39,348 bases of DNA from Succinivibrio dextrinosolvens (GCF_900116345.1 NZ_FPAH01000025.1:1-39348); one strand, 5' to 3'; shown: positions 19,118 through 28,179, counted from the stretch's first letter. The notes: generated by a model from the letters alone, not told the origin. Made by a program: numbers and translations.

Positions 19118-22100
19118 TTAATCAGAACTCATACTACTTTCTGACTCATCGTCACTGTCAACCTCATCTACATCACTATGGATACTTGCATTATCTTCCT
19201 CCTGATTCTGCTCTTCAATCTGTACAGCTCCAGGAAGTTCAGATCTGAAGGCTTTAGTCATTGGCACTATCAGATCATGGACTGCATTGACAATGTCATC
19301 ATTATTCGAATTACGTCTTAATGCTCTGATTCTGTTCAAGGCCTCCTCTGCTCTACCAAGAGCGTCAGGATCCATTAGTTCAAGTGCCCGATTTATTAGA
19401 CCACGCGATTTCTCACTTAGTGGAATTAACATTTTTACTGCATCGATATTTCGAGCCATCCATGATTTAATTCCTTCACATGAACCTGCGGTAAATGAAG
19501 ACTGAGCCAGGAAGCCTTCAGTTCTTTCCATCAGTGTTGTCAGCGAGGTATTGACTATAGCGCCATTTTCCTTAATGTTTTCGGTTACAGTTAAGGAGAG
19601 GTCAAAACTTACTCCAAGTCCTACGCCTAAAGGCTCTTCACTGATTCCAAATTTAGTGGTATCAGTTGCTGTTACTGTTACCGTCTCCAACTCACCGTCA
19701 ACATATGACAATTTCAAGGATCTAGTTTTATCATTGGTATAGGCAATATCGCCACCTTTTACATAATCCTTAAGATCCCCTGGCTTTAATTGTTTATCCA
19801 GTTTAGGATCCATTGCTGCTTTGGTTATAACTCCCAGAACAGCCTGATATGTAAGGCTTTCCTCACTATTGATAAAATTTAAAACTTCTTCCATGTTTGC
19901 TGCATTGTTCATGAACTTCATTACAGCTGCTTTAGCTGATTCTTTGACACCTGCAACAATCATTGATCTTATGACGTTTTCTCCTACGTCTTTAACTGCG
20001 GTTTTTCCTGCCTCTAAGCCGCCTTTCAAAACTTCATGGTTAGTCTCAATTTTCTTGTGATCTGAATTAATCTTGAATAAAGCATTAATAAGTGTATTGA
20101 ATGCCATATTCTGAGTTAAGACTATCTCATGATTTGTCTTGGTAACATTCTCCCATGGGCGAGGATCGTCTTTGTTAGCAGGTTTCTCTGATGAGAACTT
20201 ATAACTGACTTTATAATCAAGACCGATCTCTTTTCTTACCTGGTCAATAGCACCATCCGCAACCCCCTTGGCTATACTACCTACTACGGTATTAGTAGCA
20301 TCTTTCATACCGTCAGTAAGTCCCTTTGCCTCTTCTTTAAATGCAGATATTTCTACCGAGGCACTAAAGTTCTTACGGACCTTAGCTGGTTTTGCAAGGC
20401 CGGAGCCTTCCATGAAGTACTCTCTGTAAATATCTACAGGGATCTTTATTTCAGGGTTAGAGAATCTGCCTAGCAGTTTGTCGGCAAGCTCTCTACTAAT
20501 AACTTCATCACGAGCTTTAATTTCAGTAGCGATCATCAGGTTTCTAATATTATTGGCAAATGCCTGCCATAACAGATCATTGGTAGGAGGATTCTCTTTT
20601 GCTTCCCTGATAAGCTCAGTATACTGCTGTTCCAGATCGCCCTGAGGTAGAACAGAAGGCTGTCCTGATACAGGATTATTTCTCTTCATCTGTTCTAGTG
20701 CCTGTCTATCAGGCTTATTTTTCAGCAAGTTTACTACAGGAGCATAGAACTGCGACTTAACTTTAAAATCTCTTTCAAGGCTTCCTGAAAGACTTGCTTT
20801 TGCCGTAAGCATCTTATCAAAGAAATCCATGCCGGCGCTTGCATCTGCCGAGCCTTTAATTGTCCATCCTGTCTGCTCCGATAGGATAATTGCATTAGAT
20901 TTCTTTGCAAGAATTCCATCAACCTGATCAATATAACCCTGGGTTTTTATAGCATTAAAGTACTGGGCATTGGAGTGGAGGGTATCTCCTTTGTGTCTTC
21001 CAATCCATCCGCCTAATTGTCCGAGCTTTCCACCAATATACTTTACTCCGCTCCACAAAAATGCTCCAAATTGGCGTGTGGTAGCAAATTTATTACGATT
21101 TGCATCAGCAATAAGATCATCCAGTGAAGCATAGGTGCGGGTTGAAAATGAAGACACCTGTCCACCTAATCCTGCCTGAACCTTTCCACCTGTAAAGGTT
21201 TTTTCTTCATCACCGGCTTTTACAAGAAGCTTTCCTTCAAGGCCGCCAGCTAATCTGAAGGTTACTGTTACTGGATTTCCTTTTCCCATGCCTTTTACAT
21301 CGGCTGTTACAGTGAATCTTGCACTGGCTTTAACGCCTGCAGTTACTGTTTCAGGGAAGCCTAGTCCAACCAGGACACCGGCTGCAACTGTAAACTCAAC
21401 TTTTCTTGAACCGCCAGAGTCAACAGCTGGGCCTAAAATTTCATGAATTCTTGTGTAATCGTCGCTTCTCTGCTGATACCTTCTGATCTGATCATTAGTA
21501 CGATGGCTTATTTCAAGAGTGTCATTAATAGTACTTCTTAGATTGAATTTTTGTGGTATTGCAACAGGTTCCTGTCTCACATTTTCATTAGTTATAATGT
21601 TATTGAACTGTTGCAGTAATCTTGCAATTTCATTTTCAATATTATTGACGTTAACAATCTCATCTTTGGTAACTTTGTGGTTAATTCCAAAAGTAAATAG
21701 ATTCTGAATACCTCTAAATGTTCTTTCTATTATTCCCATCTTCTGGGTATTATTGTTTATTTTTAATAAGCTTGACTGAGTCTCATAACGGAATACTCGC
21801 AGAAACTTTCTAATCTGAGCCAGAGCTTCTTTTGGATCTGAGGATAAGGTACTGCTTTCAGGCAATCCCGAGCTTAGCTGTCTTCTTGCTTCTTTTAGAC
21901 TTGTGAGCTGTTCTTTGAGGTTATCAAAAATAGGCTTTAGCTGATTTTTTAAAACCGGATTATTTTGGGTTAGGTCCTCATATTTTTGGGTTAAAGTACC
22001 TTCTAACTCCTCAATATATTTATCGCCTTTAATATCAGCTCTGATATTGTCGTATGAATTCTTGACGAGATCCTTTAGACCTTCTGCCTTACTAAAATCC

Positions 22101-22582
22101 CATTCTTTTCCGACAGGCTGATTCTGTACCTGAGGCTGCTGAGGATTTACTTCATTATTCTGTTCATTTTCGATCTGCAGATTCTCTGGATCCTGATGAA
22201 CCTCATTATTTTCGTGCTGTTCATTTCCGACCAGCAGATTCTCCGGATTCTGATGAACCTCATTATTTTCGTGCTGTTCATTTTCGACCTGCAGATTCTC
22301 TGGATTCTGATTATCCTTATGAAGATCCGGATCTATTACATCAACGTGTTTTCCGTTCTGACCTTCTACATTTGATTGCAGATTGTTACCATTAGCAACA
22401 CCATTGATGACATCGTTAAGTCCGATATCATTTTTAATATTATCTATAACTTGCTGCTTTTCAACATTGTTAGGCTGGTCAACGTTCTGCTCATTCTGAA
22501 TATTATTATTCTGAACATTGTCTATCAGAGCTGATCCTACAAGAATGTTTCCATTGTTATTAGTTGAGATACGGTCTGTCAT
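19118..22582 (-). CDS. 1154-aa candidate type III secretion effector, last gene of a chaperone-effector operon
   Basis: No Sec signal; the N-terminus is polar, Asn/Gln-rich and probably disordered, as in many type III substrates. Three 19-residue repeats (93-148, pattern NPENLQVENEQHENNEVHQ) are followed by a helical region (160-280). Then comes a motif at 281-309 (FTFGINHKVTKDE) resembling residues 105-131 of the giant kinase-like protein. A Gly/Val/Thr-rich beta region around residues 390-520 reads like an all-beta domain. Long helical stretches follow, and the C-terminus is very acidic and Ser-rich (SDVDEVDSDDESESSMSSD). I recognise no enzymatic motif. The gene starts 5 bp after two CesT-like chaperone genes, the classical chaperone-effector order, which is the main evidence for the call. 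No type III apparatus gene is in the window. Confidence 0.6.
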   Translation of the reverse strand: MTDRISTNNNGNILVGSALIDNVQNNNIQNEQNVDQPNNVEKQQVIDNIKNDIGLNDVINGVANGNNLQSNVEGQNGKHVDVIDPDLHKDNQNPENLQVENEQHENNEVHQNPENLLVGNEQHENNEVHQDPENLQIENEQNNEVNPQQPQVQNQPVGKEWDFSKAEGLKDLVKNSYDNIRADIKGDKYIEELEGTLTQKYEDLTQNNPVLKNQLKPIFDNLKEQLTSLKEARRQLSSGLPESSTLSSDPKEALAQIRKFLRVFRYETQSSLLKINNNTQKMGIIERTFRGIQNLFTFGINHKVTKDEIVNVNNIENEIARLLQQFNNIITNENVRQEPVAIPQKFNLRSTINDTLEISHRTNDQIRRYQQRSDDYTRIHEILGPAVDSGGSRKVEFTVAAGVLVGLGFPETVTAGVKASARFTVTADVKGMGKGNPVTVTFRLAGGLEGKLLVKAGDEEKTFTGGKVQAGLGGQVSSFSTRTYASLDDLIADANRNKFATTRQFGAFLWSGVKYIGGKLGQLGGWIGRHKGDTLHSNAQYFNAIKTQGYIDQVDGILAKKSNAIILSEQTGWTIKGSADASAGMDFFDKMLTAKASLSGSLERDFKVKSQFYAPVVNLLKNKPDRQALEQMKRNNPVSGQPSVLPQGDLEQQYTELIREAKENPPTNDLLWQAFANNIRNLMIATEIKARDEVISRELADKLLGRFSNPEIKIPVDIYREYFMEGSGLAKPAKVRKNFSASVEISAFKEEAKGLTDGMKDATNTVVGSIAKGVADGAIDQVRKEIGLDYKVSYKFSSEKPANKDDPRPWENVTKTNHEIVLTQNMAFNTLINALFKINSDHKKIETNHEVLKGGLEAGKTAVKDVGENVIRSMIVAGVKESAKAAVMKFMNNAANMEEVLNFINSEESLTYQAVLGVITKAAMDPKLDKQLKPGDLKDYVKGGDIAYTNDKTRSLKLSYVDGELETVTVTATDTTKFGISEEPLGVGLGVSFDLSLTVTENIKENGAIVNTSLTTLMERTEGFLAQSSFTAGSCEGIKSWMARNIDAVKMLIPLSEKSRGLINRALELMDPDALGRAEEALNRIRALRRNSNNDDIVNAVHDLIVPMTKAFRSELPGAVQIEEQNQEEDNASIHSDVDEVDSDDESESSMSSD
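22139..22306 (-). repeat. three tandem 57-bp repeats inside the candidate effector gene
   Basis: In-frame copies encode residues 93-111, 112-130 and 131-148. The first two are nearly identical at DNA and protein level (only two or three residues differ); the third is one codon shorter and more diverged. All are rich in Asn, Glu and His. Confidence 0.9.
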
Positions 22583-22587
22583 AGTAA

Positions 22588-23007
22588 TTACTCCTCTACA
22601 GGATAATGCTCTGCAAAGTAATCTCTGGTTGAACGAACTGCATGAACAAAATTATCAACCCAATCTGCAAGAACTTCTTTTGATGTTACGGTTAGAGCAC
22701 TCTGATGATCGGCTGCTAATATCAAATTGTTTTGAGGATCCATCATTAAAGTGACTCTTCCTGCTACATTTCCGATGTCGTTAAGCTTCAGAAGTTCTAT
22801 TGCCTTCTGACCTGAAGCTTCATCATCTTCGAGTTCGCCCACAGGAGAGAACATCAAAATAGAGTCAGATTGTTCAAGATAATTAATGTTAATTACAACC
22901 TCATTATCTGCAATAAAAGTGGAGGTGTTATCATCGCTCAGATAGATATCTTCCTGAAGCATATCTCCAAATTCATCTAAAACTTTTGCAAATTGATCTC
23001 TAAGCAT
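22588..23007 (-). CDS. CesT/Tir-like class I type III secretion chaperone (second of two)
   Basis: A small acidic protein of 139 residues. The N-terminal helix DQFAKVLDEFGDML is followed by beta strands with the family-like pattern VVININYLEQSDSILMFSPV (37-56) and the turn GELEDDEAS. A further strand pair (RVTLMMDPQNNLILAAD, 84-100) and a closing amphipathic helix (EVLADWVDNFVHAVRSTRDY) complete it. This helix-strand-helix-strand-helix order, size and acidity fit chaperones that keep effectors secretion-competent and dock them at the type III ATPase. It overlaps the preceding gene by 8 bp and lies 5 bp before the 1154-aa gene, so translation is probably coupled and that protein is the likely client. 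Similarity was judged by eye, and the family is very divergent. Confidence 0.68.
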   Translation of the reverse strand: MLRDQFAKVLDEFGDMLQEDIYLSDDNTSTFIADNEVVININYLEQSDSILMFSPVGELEDDEASGQKAIELLKLNDIGNVAGRVTLMMDPQNNLILAADHQSALTVTSKEVLADWVDNFVHAVRSTRDYFAEHYPVEE

Positions 23008-23398
23008 ATAGTTGACTCCTGATCATCCAGTCACTGACGGTTTTAACGAATTCCTCAACAGCCTGCTTTAAGACTTCACTATTTGGGAATGCTGTAATCA
23101 GTCGACGTTCTGTTATATATACGGCATCATCAGCTCCTATGGAGAGTGTTGCGCCATTTGTTCCACTCCAGAAAAAATTTCCTTTTAGAGCATCTTTTGC
23201 AAATTGTTTAGCTCGCTCTAGTGCGCTTAGTTCGACAACCTTTGCTCGGAAGATTACGTTTTCAGTGTCTCCCTGTGCAAAACCAAATGTAAGCGCAAAA
23301 GACTCAAAAGGAATAGCAAGAATTCCATCTTGAACATCTATTGTCTCTGGATAAGTATCTTTAATGAGTTGCTTAAACTCTTCTATCTCTGTAATCAT
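23000..23398 (-). CDS. CesT/Tir-like class I type III secretion chaperone (first of two)
   Basis: A 132-residue acidic protein opening the operon. The helix EIEEFKQLIKDTYPETI is followed by strands (GILAIPFESFALTFGF) and then a segment highly typical of the CesT family: GNFFWSGTNGATLSIG (73-88), AVYITERRL (92-100). The final helix EVLKQAVEEFVKTVSDWMI ends near the conserved-type Trp124. Class I chaperones work as homo- or heterodimers; two adjacent, different genes suggest a heterodimer for one large client (inference). Its last 8 bp overlap the start of the next gene. The promoter must lie in the AT-rich region to its right, and I could not identify a specific activator site. Of the two, this one shows the clearer family pattern. 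Confidence 0.7.
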   Translation of the reverse strand: MITEIEEFKQLIKDTYPETIDVQDGILAIPFESFALTFGFAQGDTENVIFRAKVVELSALERAKQFAKDALKGNFFWSGTNGATLSIGADDAVYITERRLITAFPNSEVLKQAVEEFVKTVSDWMIRSQLYA

Positions 23399-23981
23399 AT
23401 TTATACTTTCCCTTTTTGACCTACCTTTATCTAATTATAAGTAATAATAAAGTACCAAAATTTGAACTACATCAAAAGTTCAGAAAAATGTAACTACATA
23501 AAATTATTTATTGATTTAAAGGAGAAAAATCGTTTTTATTGGTAACATATTGAATTTAATAAATTAAAATCAGTGTACGACCGTAAATACATAATCTTAA
23601 CCTTTCAATAATTACCTAAAAAAAAGTAAAATTTCAAAAAGAAACATACATAATTTTATGTAGCAGAAAAGTTTGATGTTTCAAGAAGATATTTCCCCTC
23701 TTTGAATGATATGTGATTTTTCTTATAAATCAAGTTGATATTCTTGAAAGTGGCGGATTGTGCTAATTTTTGAAGATATGGAAAATAGAGTTAGGAGAAG
23801 AGCCGATACAGTTTTTTTTTGTCACCTCGTCATCGATCATTCTGTGCTTTAAATATGTTGACTTTTTTTATGTGGAGAGTTGTTTGCACAAAGAATTCTC
23901 AATGCAGAGAATTCTTTTAGCTTAATTGGACTGTATCTGCTGAAATTTAAGCAGCAGTTTTACAATGAGAAGATGTGAAAA
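23399..23981. other. 583-bp gene-free AT-rich region between pdxT and the chaperone operon
   Basis: No credible ORF. It must contain the minus-strand promoter of the chaperone-effector operon and the 3' end of the pdxST transcript. Visible elements are a TTATAATTAG (-10-like) string on the minus strand near 23437, an ATCAAGTTGAT palindrome near 23729, an eight-T run near 23812 and a hairpin at 23890-23917. Base composition is markedly more AT-rich than the flanking housekeeping genes. Confidence 0.5.
23890..23917 (-). terminator. hairpin downstream of pdxT, possible terminator
   Basis: A perfect 11-bp stem AAAGAATTCTC / GAGAATTCTTT with a 6-nt loop. The T-tract on the minus strand is short (TTTG), so termination would be weak. 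Confidence 0.45.
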
Positions 23982-24548
23982 CTAAGCTGCAATCAGCTCC
24001 AGAAATTTCTGATGGATTCTTGTATCCTCAGTAAGCTCGGGATGGAAGGCAAGACCAATCTGATGCTTGTACTTTACTCCCACGATCTTATCCTCATGAA
24101 CAACACAAAGTGTTTCCACTCCATCCTCCGTACTGGAGATATATGGAGCTCTGATAAATACCTCCGGATAATCAGAGACACAGCCTACATTCTGCTTGGT
24201 AACAAAGCTTGACAGCTGACGACCAAAGGCATTACGTTTTACGCTTACCGGCAGTGTTGCCAGATGACTTTTGGGCGCATTATCAATGTTCTTTGCCAGC
24301 AGAATCAGTCCGGCGCAGGTTGCAAGGGTAGGGAGTCCATCTTCAATCAATCCCTTAAGAGTCTGCTTCATTTCAAGCTTATCCAGAAGCAGTGACTGAA
24401 CTGTACTCTCTCCTCCTGGAAGAATTAGTCCATCAAGATTGTTCAGATCTCCTTTCTGTCTAAGCTCAACGGTATCTGCTCCAAGTTTCTGAAGCATTTT
24501 TTCGTGTTCAATAAAAGCTCCCTGAACGGCAAGAACACCAATTTTCAT
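23982..24548 (-). CDS. pdxT: pyridoxal 5'-phosphate synthase, glutaminase subunit
   Basis: Class I glutamine amidotransferase that releases ammonia from glutamine and channels it to PdxS. 188 residues, normal length. Visible sites are the N-terminus MKIGVLAVQGAFIEH, the oxyanion-region motif LPGGESTVQ, the catalytic Cys in ATCAGLILLA, and the His-Glu pair in LAFHPELTED. The start codon follows the pdxS stop after a single base, so the two are translationally coupled and made in matched amounts for the 12+12 complex. It ends the operon; only a weak hairpin terminator is seen downstream. Confidence 0.97.
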   Translation of the reverse strand: MKIGVLAVQGAFIEHEKMLQKLGADTVELRQKGDLNNLDGLILPGGESTVQSLLLDKLEMKQTLKGLIEDGLPTLATCAGLILLAKNIDNAPKSHLATLPVSVKRNAFGRQLSSFVTKQNVGCVSDYPEVFIRAPYISSTEDGVETLCVVHEDKIVGVKYKHQIGLAFHPELTEDTRIHQKFLELIAA

Positions 24549-24549
24549 T

Positions 24550-25425
24550 TTATTTGCCTCGCTCTTCCATAATCAGCTTGATTTCATGCTCATTGATTCC
24601 GACCATGGCCTCTCCAAGATCTTCAGATAGGGAGGCAATCAGCTTGGCATCGGTGTAATTGGTTACAGCCTGAACAATGGCAGAGGCTCTTTTTTCAGGA
24701 TCACCAGATTTGAAGATTCCTGAACCAACAAAGACACCCTCTGCACCTAGCTGCATCATCAGAGCTGCATCTGCTGGTGTGGCAACACCGCCTGCAGCAA
24801 AGTTAACTACTGGAAGCTTTCCGTTCTGATGAACGAATTGAATAAGATCGTATGGAACCTGCAGGTTCTTTGCCTCCTCATATAGCTCATCAGGACTTAA
24901 TGAGACCACCTTTCTTATCTGAGCCTGAATTTTTCTCAAGTGACGCACCGCCTGAACAACATCTCCGGTTCCAGGTTCACCCTTGGTTCTGATCATAGAA
25001 GCGCCTTCACTGATACGTCTTAAAGCCTCTCCTAAATCTCGGGCTCCGCATACAAATGGAACCTTGAACTTGGTCTTGTCGATATGGTAGATATCATCGG
25101 CAGGAGTTAAAACCTCTGACTCATCAATATAGTCAATCTCAATAGCCTCTAGAATCTGGGCTTCTACAAAGTGACCGATGCGGCACTTTGCCATTACCGG
25201 AATACTTACTGCATCCTGAATTCCCTTGATCATCTTTGGATCACTCATTCTGGAGATACCGCCTGCGGCTCTGATATCTGCAGGGATCCTCTCTAAGGCC
25301 ATAACTGCACAGGCTCCAGCCTTTTCCGCGATTCTTGCCTGCTCAGGTGTGGTTACATCCATAATCACACCTCCCTTTAACATCTGAGCTAAACCTTTGT
25401 TTACGATAATTTCTGAATTTGACAT
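24550..25425 (-). CDS. pdxS: pyridoxal 5'-phosphate synthase, synthase subunit
   Basis: Builds pyridoxal 5'-phosphate from ribose 5-phosphate, glyceraldehyde 3-phosphate and PdxT-derived ammonia (the DXP-independent route). 291 residues of a TIM barrel. The highly conserved segments are present: [40 protein letters not shown], the catalytic Lys region [32 protein letters not shown] and the second Lys-phosphate site near [20 protein letters not shown]. Most gammaproteobacteria use PdxA/PdxJ instead, so this operon beside pdxR is notable. It is divergent from pdxR with about 100 bp between the starts. Confidence 0.98.
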   Translation of the reverse strand: MSNSEIIVNKGLAQMLKGGVIMDVTTPEQARIAEKAGACAVMALERIPADIRAAGGISRMSDPKMIKGIQDAVSIPVMAKCRIGHFVEAQILEAIEIDYIDESEVLTPADDIYHIDKTKFKVPFVCGARDLGEALRRISEGASMIRTKGEPGTGDVVQAVRHLRKIQAQIRKVVSLSPDELYEEAKNLQVPYDLIQFVHQNGKLPVVNFAAGGVATPADAALMMQLGAEGVFVGSGIFKSGDPEKRASAIVQAVTNYTDAKLIASLSEDLGEAMVGINEHEIKLIMEERGK

Positions 25426-25456
25426 TTTTTTTCTCCTTGATTTTTCTTTATCAGAA

Positions 25457-25489
25457 ATTATATAGTTATCTGGTATTATATAAATCTCC
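25457..25489. promoter_or_regulatory. candidate PdxR operator: direct repeats between pdxS and pdxR
   Basis: ATTATATA occurs at 25457-25464 and again at 25475-25482, 18 bp apart. Each copy is followed a few bases later by ATCTGG or ATCTCC. MocR/PdxR regulators are known to bind direct repeats in the divergent pdxR-pdxST spacer. On the minus strand the same bases provide TATAAT -10-like boxes for pdxS. Function is inferred from position and repeat form. Confidence 0.5.
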
Positions 25490-25528
25490 AGAATGATAAT
25501 GTTTTAGATGTCAGATTTGAGGTGCTGC

Positions 25529-26941
25529 ATGTTAACCTATGTATTTGAGAACAACGGTGTTCCAATGTATGAACAGCTTTATGAATACCTTAAAGATGAC
25601 ATTACTAAGGGAGTTTTAAAGACTGATGAAAAACTTCCCTCCAAAAGAGCCTTTGCCAGAAACAACGGGATCAGTACCATTACGGTTCAGAATGCATATA
25701 ACCAGTTGCAGAGTGAGGGCTATATTTATTCGTTAAGTAAAAAGGGCTATTACGTTGCCAATCTCTGCAGTATCAGAAAGCTAAGAGCAGATACAAAAAT
25801 ATCTCTGGACATTAAACTGCCTCCAGCTTCAGCGGAGTGTGAAATCAATCTTTCCAACAACAATATCAAGCCTGAGAATTTTCCTTTCTCTGTCTGGTCC
25901 AGACTTTCAAGAGAAGTGATGTCTCAGAAGAGCAGGGAAGTTTTAACTCCTTCACCAACCGGAGGTATTCCTGAATTAAGATCAGCTATAGCAGAACATC
26001 TAAAAGCTTTTCGCGGAATGCTGATCGATCCGAATCAGATTATAGTTGGTGCCGGTACAGAATATCTTTATGGTCTTCTAATTCAGCTTTTAGGTTCTGA
26101 CAGAAATTTCTGTATTGAAAATCCTGGCTACAAGAAACTTAAATCGATCTATTCTCAGTATGGAGCAAACTGCGTATTTGCAGACATTGACAGAAAAGGA
26201 GTAACCGTTCAGGAGCTCAACCGTGTGAAGGCTCAGATTGTTCATATAAGTCCAAATCATCATTTTCCAACCGGTATTACCATGCCGGCGGATCGTCGCT
26301 ACGAGATCCTAGGCTGGGCTAATGAGACCACTGACAGATATATTATTGAGGATGATTATGACAGTGAGTTTCGCTTAAGCGGAAAGATTCATCCAACGCT
26401 CTTCAGTATTGATGGCTGTGAAAAGGTGATTTATATGAATACCTTTTCCAAAACACTTACTCCAACTATCCGTATCAGTTATATGGTGCTGCCTATAGAA
26501 CTGGCTAACCGATTTTATCGTGAGCTGTCCTTCTATTCCTGCACAGTTTCAAATTTTGAGCAGTACACTCTTTCCCTGTTCATAAGCAGAGGATACTTTG
26601 AAAAGCATATCAACCGAATGCGTCTTTACTATATGCGCAGACGCCGAGAAGTGATTGAGCAGTTATACAAGAGTCCTTTAAATGATAGCATGGAGCTTAT
26701 TGAGAATGAGTCCGGTCTTCATTTTCTGTTGAAGCTTAAAACCGACATTGATGATGAAACTATAAAAAGGAATCTGCTTGTAAAGAAGATCAGAATTTCT
26801 CCTTTATCTGATTATTACATGTCAGGAACAGCTGTATCTCATAACTTTGTTATCAATTATTCCTGTCTTGATACAAAGAAGCTAGGAAAGGTCTTTGAAC
26901 AGATCAACTTGCTGCTAAAAAATCAGCCCCACAATCTGTGA
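25529..26941 (+). CDS. pdxR: MocR-family transcriptional regulator of pyridoxal 5'-phosphate synthesis
   Basis: A fusion of an N-terminal GntR-type winged helix with a class I aminotransferase-like domain that senses pyridoxal phosphate. The DNA-binding part reads LPSKRAFARNNGISTITVQN, with the wing GYIYSLSKKGYYV. The aminotransferase part has SPTGGIPELRSAIAEHL, YIIEDDYDSEF and the Schiff-base lysine in NTFSKTLTPTIR (Lys308 in this numbering). It activates pdxST when the cofactor is low. I chose the ATG at 25529 (470 residues) because GAGG lies six bases upstream and the N-terminus MLTYVFENNGVPMYEQLYEY is family-like; an ATG at 25508 lacks such a site. The divergent position to pdxST supports the specific name. 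Its last codons overlap the uspE terminator. Confidence 0.92.
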   Translation: MLTYVFENNGVPMYEQLYEYLKDDITKGVLKTDEKLPSKRAFARNNGISTITVQNAYNQLQSEGYIYSLSKKGYYVANLCSIRKLRADTKISLDIKLPPASAECEINLSNNNIKPENFPFSVWSRLSREVMSQKSREVLTPSPTGGIPELRSAIAEHLKAFRGMLIDPNQIIVGAGTEYLYGLLIQLLGSDRNFCIENPGYKKLKSIYSQYGANCVFADIDRKGVTVQELNRVKAQIVHISPNHHFPTGITMPADRRYEILGWANETTDRYIIEDDYDSEFRLSGKIHPTLFSIDGCEKVIYMNTFSKTLTPTIRISYMVLPIELANRFYRELSFYSCTVSNFEQYTLSLFISRGYFEKHINRMRLYYMRRRREVIEQLYKSPLNDSMELIENESGLHFLLKLKTDIDDETIKRNLLVKKIRISPLSDYYMSGTAVSHNFVINYSCLDTKKLGKVFEQINLLLKNQPHNL

Positions 26942-26946
26942 GGCTG
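26917..26946 (-). terminator. uspE terminator embedded in the 3' end of pdxR
   Basis: A 10-bp stem with one mismatch (26924-26933 with 26937-26946) and a 3-nt loop. On the minus strand it is followed by six T (plus-strand A26917-26922). It lies 45 nt past the uspE stop and spans the pdxR stop codon. Confidence 0.75.
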
Positions 26947-26990
26947 AAAAGATAAAATTGGTAAATGATTAAATAGGTAGTATGTCTGTC

Positions 26991-27932
26991 TTAATCCTTT
27001 TCCTTGTCCTTTTTAATAGCTTTGCGATTTAATACAAATAGATCTGCATCAATGTCATCAACGATCTCTTCACAGGTGTTGCCTATTAGGGCAGCTGCAA
27101 TACCGGAACGTCCTGCTGAGCCGATAAGTACCGCCTTGGCATTGATCTGCTCGCAGATTGATGGAATTACATCATCAGGCATACCTTCTTCAATATGGCA
27201 GTATTCTCTTTCAATATGATGCTTGTCAGCAAACTCATACATGCGGTTTCTATGTTCTTCTAAGACTCCCTGTTCATATAGGTCAGGGGAGTAGTGTGGA
27301 ACCTCAAGCATTACAGTTGGCATGTAAACAGGAGCAGAGTTTATCAGATGAATTCTGCTACCGGTGGTCTTTGCAAGTACCTGAGCTTCACGCAGCATTG
27401 CCACATTGCTCTGCAGATGATCATTGAGCGTAAAATCGACACATACTGCGATGTTGCCTCCAGTCTGCCAGTCGTTGTTTTTAGCAATGATAACTGGAAC
27501 TTCTGCATGACGTAGAATGAACCAGTCAATAGGAGTGAAAATGATTGAATCTAGAATACCGTGACGATTTGCAGCCTTGATGATCAGATCATAATTACCA
27601 GCTCTCATTTCGTCGATAACAGCCTCACCGACATCTCTGTTTTCTACAACCTTAGGAATAATAGTTGCTTCAGAGTTTTCCTGTGCTCTGTATTCCTCTA
27701 TAATCTGATTGAGATGATCAATATGAGTCTGTTCTATATCAGCGTGAATTGGCTTTTCTTTTACTTTGTTCAGAATGAGCAGATCGTATGCAAAATCATA
27801 GACAACTCTAAGATAGGTAATAGTAGCCCTAGGATTGAATTTTGCAATTTCTAAAGCTCTTTTCAGTGCTATTTGAACATCTTTTTTTGGTTCTGCGATA
27901 ACCAGGATGTTTGTGTACTTTCTCATAGCCAA
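26991..27932 (-). CDS. uspE: universal stress protein E (tandem Usp domains)
   Basis: 313 residues with two Usp domains, about 1-150 and 160-305, as in E. coli UspE (316). Domain 1 begins KYTNILVIAEPKKDVQIALK and contains NYDLIIKAANRHG. Domain 2 has IAVCVDFTLNDHLQSNVAML and the G-2x-G-9x-G type element GSAGRSGIAAALIGNTCEEI, followed by VDDIDADLFVLN. UspE is linked to stress resistance, motility and aggregation in E. coli. The MAMRKYTN start agrees with the family. It is monocistronic, convergent with pdxR, and ends in a terminator located inside that gene. The C-terminus (KKDKEKD) is unusually basic/acidic. Confidence 0.92.
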   Translation of the reverse strand: MAMRKYTNILVIAEPKKDVQIALKRALEIAKFNPRATITYLRVVYDFAYDLLILNKVKEKPIHADIEQTHIDHLNQIIEEYRAQENSEATIIPKVVENRDVGEAVIDEMRAGNYDLIIKAANRHGILDSIIFTPIDWFILRHAEVPVIIAKNNDWQTGGNIAVCVDFTLNDHLQSNVAMLREAQVLAKTTGSRIHLINSAPVYMPTVMLEVPHYSPDLYEQGVLEEHRNRMYEFADKHHIEREYCHIEEGMPDDVIPSICEQINAKAVLIGSAGRSGIAAALIGNTCEEIVDDIDADLFVLNRKAIKKDKEKD

Positions 27933-28179
27933 CCCCTTATTTTTATTGTATTTACATACTTTTAACTATAAATTAAAAAACAACTAAAATCATTTGCTCC
28001 AACTTATAAATGTGCGAAGACAAACAAAAATTATTTCAAAATTTCAAAAGGTTATACTTTTGACTAAAGATTGACTGGTTCTCTATGTATAATCGCTGCA
28101 TTTTTTTTTCATGTTGTATTGTTTCTTTTCTTTTTGGAATAAAATAAATAGTACTAATATTTTTCAATTAAAGATAACT

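Noticed and set aside
22139-22306. CRISPR-like or intergenic repeat array
   Set aside because: The 57-bp units are in-frame protein repeats inside a long ORF, contiguous and without spacers.
28060-28093. sigma-70 promoter TTGACT...TATAAT upstream of the small exported protein
   Set aside because: The two TTGACT copies lie 22 and 11 bp from TATAAT, outside the normal 16-18 bp spacing. The -10 may be real, but the pair is not a consensus promoter.
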